A stretch of DNA of 25,184 nt from Bacillota bacterium (GTDB taxonomy: Bacteria > Bacillota > Clostridia > Oscillospirales > Acutalibacteraceae): NCBI GenBank assembly GCA_023458755.1, contig JAEWYE010000041.1:1-25184 (forward strand), in the 5' to 3' direction. The translations under genes were made by a program, and so were the position numbers. Below the pieces are notes generated by a model. The model saw nothing but the letters and a program-made list of their open reading frames with translations, searched no databases and was not told where the DNA came from. Positions within the stretch are counted from its first letter, which is position 1; each line of letters begins with the position of its first letter. Of this stretch, positions 22,311 through 25,184 are shown in pieces.

Positions 22311-23939
22311 ATGAGCATGTTTTGTTATCAATGTCAGGAAACCGCAGGAGGCAAAGGCTGTACGGTACGCGGTGTATGCGGAAAAACCGAAGAGGTTGCA
22401 AGGCTTCAGGACCTTTTGATTTATACGCTGAAGGGAATTTCAGAAATAGTTATTAAAGGAAAGCTGGATGTAAAAGACCTTGGCAACACAAATTATGAAA
22501 TGCTGAACAGTCTTTTCATGACAATCACCAACGCTAATTTTGACGATGAGTCCATTGAAAAACAAATTTTGAAAATGCTTGCTGTTCGGGACGGCCTGAA
22601 AAAAGCTGCTAAGCTTGAAAACCTGCACGATGCTTCAACATTTACAGTGGACACAAGAGCGTCAATGCTGGAAAAGACCGCTTCTGTAGGGGTGCTGGCA
22701 ACAGAAAATGAAGATGTTCGCTCTCTGCGTGAGATGATCACTTACGGTCTCAAGGGTATGGCTGCCTATACAGAGCATGCCAAGAACATCGGCAAGGAAA
22801 ATTTGGAGATTAGTGCCTTTATATATGAGGCTCTTGCTGCAATATTGGACGATTCGCTTACTGCAGACGATCTTGTTGCGCTAACGCTGAAAACCGGCGA
22901 ATACGGTGTAAAGGCAATGGCATTACTGGATGAGGCTAACACGTCACGGTACGGCAATCCTGAAATTACCGAGGTTAATATCGGCGTTAGAAAAAATCCC
23001 GCAATCCTGATATCCGGCCACGACCTCACCGATCTGGAACAATTGTTGGAGCAGACTAAAGGCACAGGTGTGGATGTATATACTCATAGTGAGATGCTGC
23101 CTGCCCACTATTATCCCGCCTTTAAGAAATATGATAACTTTGCCGGGAACTATGGCAATGCATGGTGGAAACAGGTAGACGAGTTTGGACCGTTCAATGG
23201 ACCTATCTTGTTTACTACCAACTGTATTGTTCCCCCAAGAAGCGAAGAAATCAGAAACAGAATTTTTACCACAGGTTCCACAGGTTATCCGGGCTGCAAG
23301 CGTATTGAAGCCGACGAAAATGGCAAAAAGGATTTTTCGGAGATTATCGCTTTGGCTAAAACTCTTCCTGCTCCAGACGAAATTGAGACTGGTTCAATTG
23401 TTGGAGGCTTTGCCCATAATCAGGTTATAGCTTTAGCGGATAAGGTTGTCGATGCTGTAAAATCCGGAGCAATCAAAAAGTTCTTCGTTATGGCCGGATG
23501 CGATGGCAGGATGAAGTCGAGAGCGTATTACACCGAGTTTGCTGAAAAGCTACCGAAGGACACTGTTATTCTTACCGCAGGCTGCGCGAAATACAGATAC
23601 AATAAGTTGGGTCTTGGAGATATCGGCGGAATTCCTAGAGTGCTGGATGCCGGACAGTGTAACGATTCCTATTCACTTGCCGTCATCGCGCTCAAGCTGA
23701 AAGAAGTGTTTGGCCTTGATGATATTAATAAACTGCCGATCGCGTTCAATATCGCCTGGTATGAGCAGAAGGCCGTTATAGTTCTCTTGGCGTTGCTATA
23801 TCTGGGTGTGAAAAATATCCACCTTGGGCCGACTCTTCCGGGTTTCCTGTCTCCAAATGTAGCTAAAGTTCTGGTAGAGAAATTCGGTATTGCTGGGGTT
23901 GACACCGTGGATTCGGACATTGAACTTTTTATGGCTTAA
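22311..23939 (+). CDS. hcp: Hybrid-cluster protein (hydroxylamine reductase / protein S-nitrosylase type)
   Basis: The 542-residue protein starts with CYQCQETAGGKGCTVRGVC (Cys5, 8, 17, 23; CX2CX8CX5C), the class I pattern that holds a [4Fe-4S] cluster in strict anaerobes. Ligands for the hybrid Fe-S-O cluster are seen in order: SGHDL, a Glu in HSEMLPAHYY, TTNCIVPP, TAGCAKYRYNKL, AGQCNDSYS and WYEQKAV. Hcp reduces hydroxylamine or NO and helps in nitrosative stress. GGAGG precedes the ATG, and the second Met (22317) is an alternative. It is the last gene of the cupin-hemerythrin-rubredoxin unit, and a strong terminator follows. Regulation by a Crp/Fnr-type protein (HcpR) is known in related anaerobes. 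Confidence 0.95.
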   Translation: MSMFCYQCQETAGGKGCTVRGVCGKTEEVARLQDLLIYTLKGISEIVIKGKLDVKDLGNTNYEMLNSLFMTITNANFDDESIEKQILKMLAVRDGLKKAAKLENLHDASTFTVDTRASMLEKTASVGVLATENEDVRSLREMITYGLKGMAAYTEHAKNIGKENLEISAFIYEALAAILDDSLTADDLVALTLKTGEYGVKAMALLDEANTSRYGNPEITEVNIGVRKNPAILISGHDLTDLEQLLEQTKGTGVDVYTHSEMLPAHYYPAFKKYDNFAGNYGNAWWKQVDEFGPFNGPILFTTNCIVPPRSEEIRNRIFTTGSTGYPGCKRIEADENGKKDFSEIIALAKTLPAPDEIETGSIVGGFAHNQVIALADKVVDAVKSGAIKKFFVMAGCDGRMKSRAYYTEFAEKLPKDTVILTAGCAKYRYNKLGLGDIGGIPRVLDAGQCNDSYSLAVIALKLKEVFGLDDINKLPIAFNIAWYEQKAVIVLLALLYLGVKNIHLGPTLPGFLSPNVAKVLVEKFGIAGVDTVDSDIELFMA

Positions 23940-23950
23940 TAGATAATAAA

Positions 23951-23987
23951 AACCCCGCCAGTATGGTGTGTCCGTACTGGCGGGGTT
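23951..23987 (+). terminator. Terminator of the hcp operon
   Basis: AACCCCGCCAGTA (23951-23963) pairs with TACTGGCGGGGTT (23975-23987), a perfect 13-bp stem with an 11-nt loop. TTTT occurs at 23992-23995. It sits 11 nt after the hcp stop and directly before the regulator fragment. Confidence 0.88.
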
Positions 23988-23993
23988 ATAGTT

Positions 23994-24307
23994 TTGAACT
24001 TCTTTTTAATGCGTCTAATGGCTCAAAAAAACCTATTCCTTAGTTCCCGCCTTGAACTTGTGACCAAAAAGACAACCCGTTCAAAGCTGGCGGCATACTT
24101 TTTGAATATGTCGGAGGTGGCCAAAAGCGAGAATTTCGAGATTCCGTATAATCGTAATCAGCTTGCGATTATCTTAGTGTTAATCGAAGTGCGATGTGTA
24201 ACGAACTCAGTAAATTACGGCAGGAAGGTATTTTGGATTTCCAGAAAAACAGTTTTATTATCTACAAAACTTCGAAACTGTCTGATATTGCAAACAACGG
24301 GGAGTGA
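23994..24307 (+). pseudogene. Crp/Fnr-family regulator, truncated and frameshifted
   Basis: The frame from 23994 reads RLMAQKNLFLSSRLELV and TTRSKLAAYFLNMSE, then IPYNRNQLA, which is the last part of the dimer helix and the start of the helix-turn-helix of a Crp/Fnr regulator. It then shifts. In the +1 frame from 24168 the missing part follows: DYLSVNRSAMCNELSKLRQEG and ILDFQKNSFIIYKTSKL, ending at a TGA at 24305-24307. Restoring one G (GCG-GAT-TAT instead of GCG-ATTAT near 24166-24169) joins the two. The N-terminal effector domain is absent; homology starts directly after the hcp terminator. The gene is therefore dead. Its place next to hcp suggests it was an HcpR-like regulator, which is inference. 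Confidence 0.85.
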
Positions 24308-24324
24308 TAAGACTACACCTCGTG

Positions 24325-25184
24325 TCATTCAACATCCATCGTCAAACCGGACTTGAATTCCACGGTGAATTTATCCTCATAGACGGTAACCTTTTCAATC
24401 AGCCGCCGGACAAGCGGCTCGTCATACTCAGTGATGGCTGTGGGCTGTTCCCGCAAAAACGCGCTCATGTCAGCAATGCGTTTTCTTACTTCATCCCGCC
24501 CGGCGCTTTCCATCTGAACATTTTGTTTCTGTTCACGCAAACTGTAAATTTCCTCGGCGACATCTTCATAGTCAGCCTTGGAACTAGCCAGCTTCAGAAG
24601 CTCAGTTTGTAGCTCCTCTAGCCTTTTGTCGATGTCTATTAGGGTCTTGTCGTTCTCGCGGCATAACACGGTGATTATGTTTTTCTCCAAGACTTTGAGA
24701 AATGCGTCCTTGCCGCATAGCGTATTATTTATGGCGGTGACCGTAACCTGTTCGATGGTGCTCTCCAGTATTGTGCGGGCATCACAGAACAGGCCTGTGT
24801 TTTCGAGGCGGCTGACGCATCGCCAGACGATTGATTTCTTCCCGTGGTTGTTCCAATGGACTCTGCGGAATATCTCACCACAGTTTCCGCAGATAATTAT
24901 CTGGGAAAAGCAGTGGGTGCTGCTAAAGCTACGTTTGTTTCCGTTCTTGCTGGTATGAACGCAACGCCGGCGAACCAGTTCTTCCTGCACCTGCATGAAA
25001 ATTTCACGCGGGATGATGGCTTCATGACTGTTTTCCACATAGTATTGAGGGACAAGGCCGTTATTCTTGACCCGTTTTTTCGTAAGGAAGTCAACGGTGT
25101 ATGTCTTCTGCAAAAGGGCATCGCCAATGTATTTCTCATTGCGTAAAATCTGGTTCACGTTGCTGGTATGCCATCTTTCCTTAC
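24325..25184 (-). CDS. Large serine recombinase, C-terminal part (gene runs off the window)
   Basis: The frame covers about 286 codons and is open at the right edge. It has WHTSNVNQILRNEKYIGDAL, the recombinase-domain motif of large serine integrases. Further on come CGNCGEIFRR and WRCVSR..FC, which form a zinc ribbon, and a long coiled-coil (IDIDKRLEELQTELLKLASSK). The catalytic N-terminal domain would lie beyond 25184. Such enzymes integrate phages, conjugative elements and other islands. Its stop is only 18 nt from the end of the Crp/Fnr fragment, so an element boundary is likely close to 24308-24325, with the element lying to the right. A GTG at 25158 is an internal codon, not the true start. 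Confidence 0.92.
   Translation of the reverse strand, partial: KERWHTSNVNQILRNEKYIGDALLQKTYTVDFLTKKRVKNNGLVPQYYVENSHEAIIPREIFMQVQEELVRRRCVHTSKNGNKRSFSSTHCFSQIIICGNCGEIFRRVHWNNHGKKSIVWRCVSRLENTGLFCDARTILESTIEQVTVTAINNTLCGKDAFLKVLEKNIITVLCRENDKTLIDIDKRLEELQTELLKLASSKADYEDVAEEIYSLREQKQNVQMESAGRDEVRKRIADMSAFLREQPTAITEYDEPLVRRLIEKVTVYEDKFTVEFKSGLTMDVE

Noticed and set aside
24325..25158. A complete short recombinase starting at GTG 25158
   Set aside because: The frame stays open to the window edge and the residues before it (WHTSN) fit the conserved recombinase motif, so the gene continues outside.

Overview
The window looks like chromosome of an obligately anaerobic, Gram-positive, low-to-mid GC bacterium. 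It is probably a member of the Clostridia, perhaps the Oscillospiraceae/Ruminococcaceae. The evidence is strong AGGAGG-type ribosome sites, Firmicutes-style promoters, a ferredoxin-linked 2-oxoacid oxidoreductase, a membrane pyrophosphatase, a class I hybrid-cluster protein with rubredoxin and hemerythrin-like partners, and protein families typical of Firmicutes (DUF421, DUF1796, YcxB). Taxonomy is inferred from gene content only.

Left end (1-2900): an accessory patch. An IS110-family element (transposase on the minus strand) carries a non-coding leader that can fold into two adjacent large stem-loops, as expected of a bridge RNA. Beside it lie two AT-rich small genes, one possibly an immunity gene, and a start-less remnant of a polymorphic toxin with a pre-toxin-TG-like segment.

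2866-6290: a compact minus-strand operon for a four-subunit 2-oxoacid:ferredoxin oxidoreductase (VOR/KOR type), led by a MinD/ParA-like P-loop ATPase. It has a near-consensus promoter with a dyad in the spacer and a clear terminator. 6400-10100: a leaderless two-domain multicopper oxidase with a sporulation-like promoter motif, a DUF421 membrane protein, and a DUF1796 gene followed by a DMT-family transporter.

10174-17100: an L-lactate permease, a YeiH-type exporter divergent from a LysR regulator with a palindromic operator between them, a YcxB-like membrane protein, and a large membrane pyrophosphatase whose sequence predicts a K+-independent proton pump. 17128-19480: a TetR / ABC ATPase / ABC permease operon with two matching operators on its own promoter. 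19612-20859: an RlmD/RlmCD-type rRNA methyltransferase.

20860-25184: a gene-free stretch with four copies of a short direct repeat, mostly 30 bp apart, followed by a 27-bp dyad. Then comes a stress operon (cupin, hemerythrin-like, rubredoxin, Hcp) suited to O2, NO or hydroxylamine stress. Directly after its terminator lies a truncated and frameshifted Crp/Fnr regulator, possibly the former regulator of the operon. The window ends in the C-terminal part of a large serine recombinase, which marks the edge of another mobile element. The most interesting non-protein signals are the IS110 bridge-RNA candidate, the repeat and dyad region upstream of the cupin-hcp operon, and the duplicated TetR operator.
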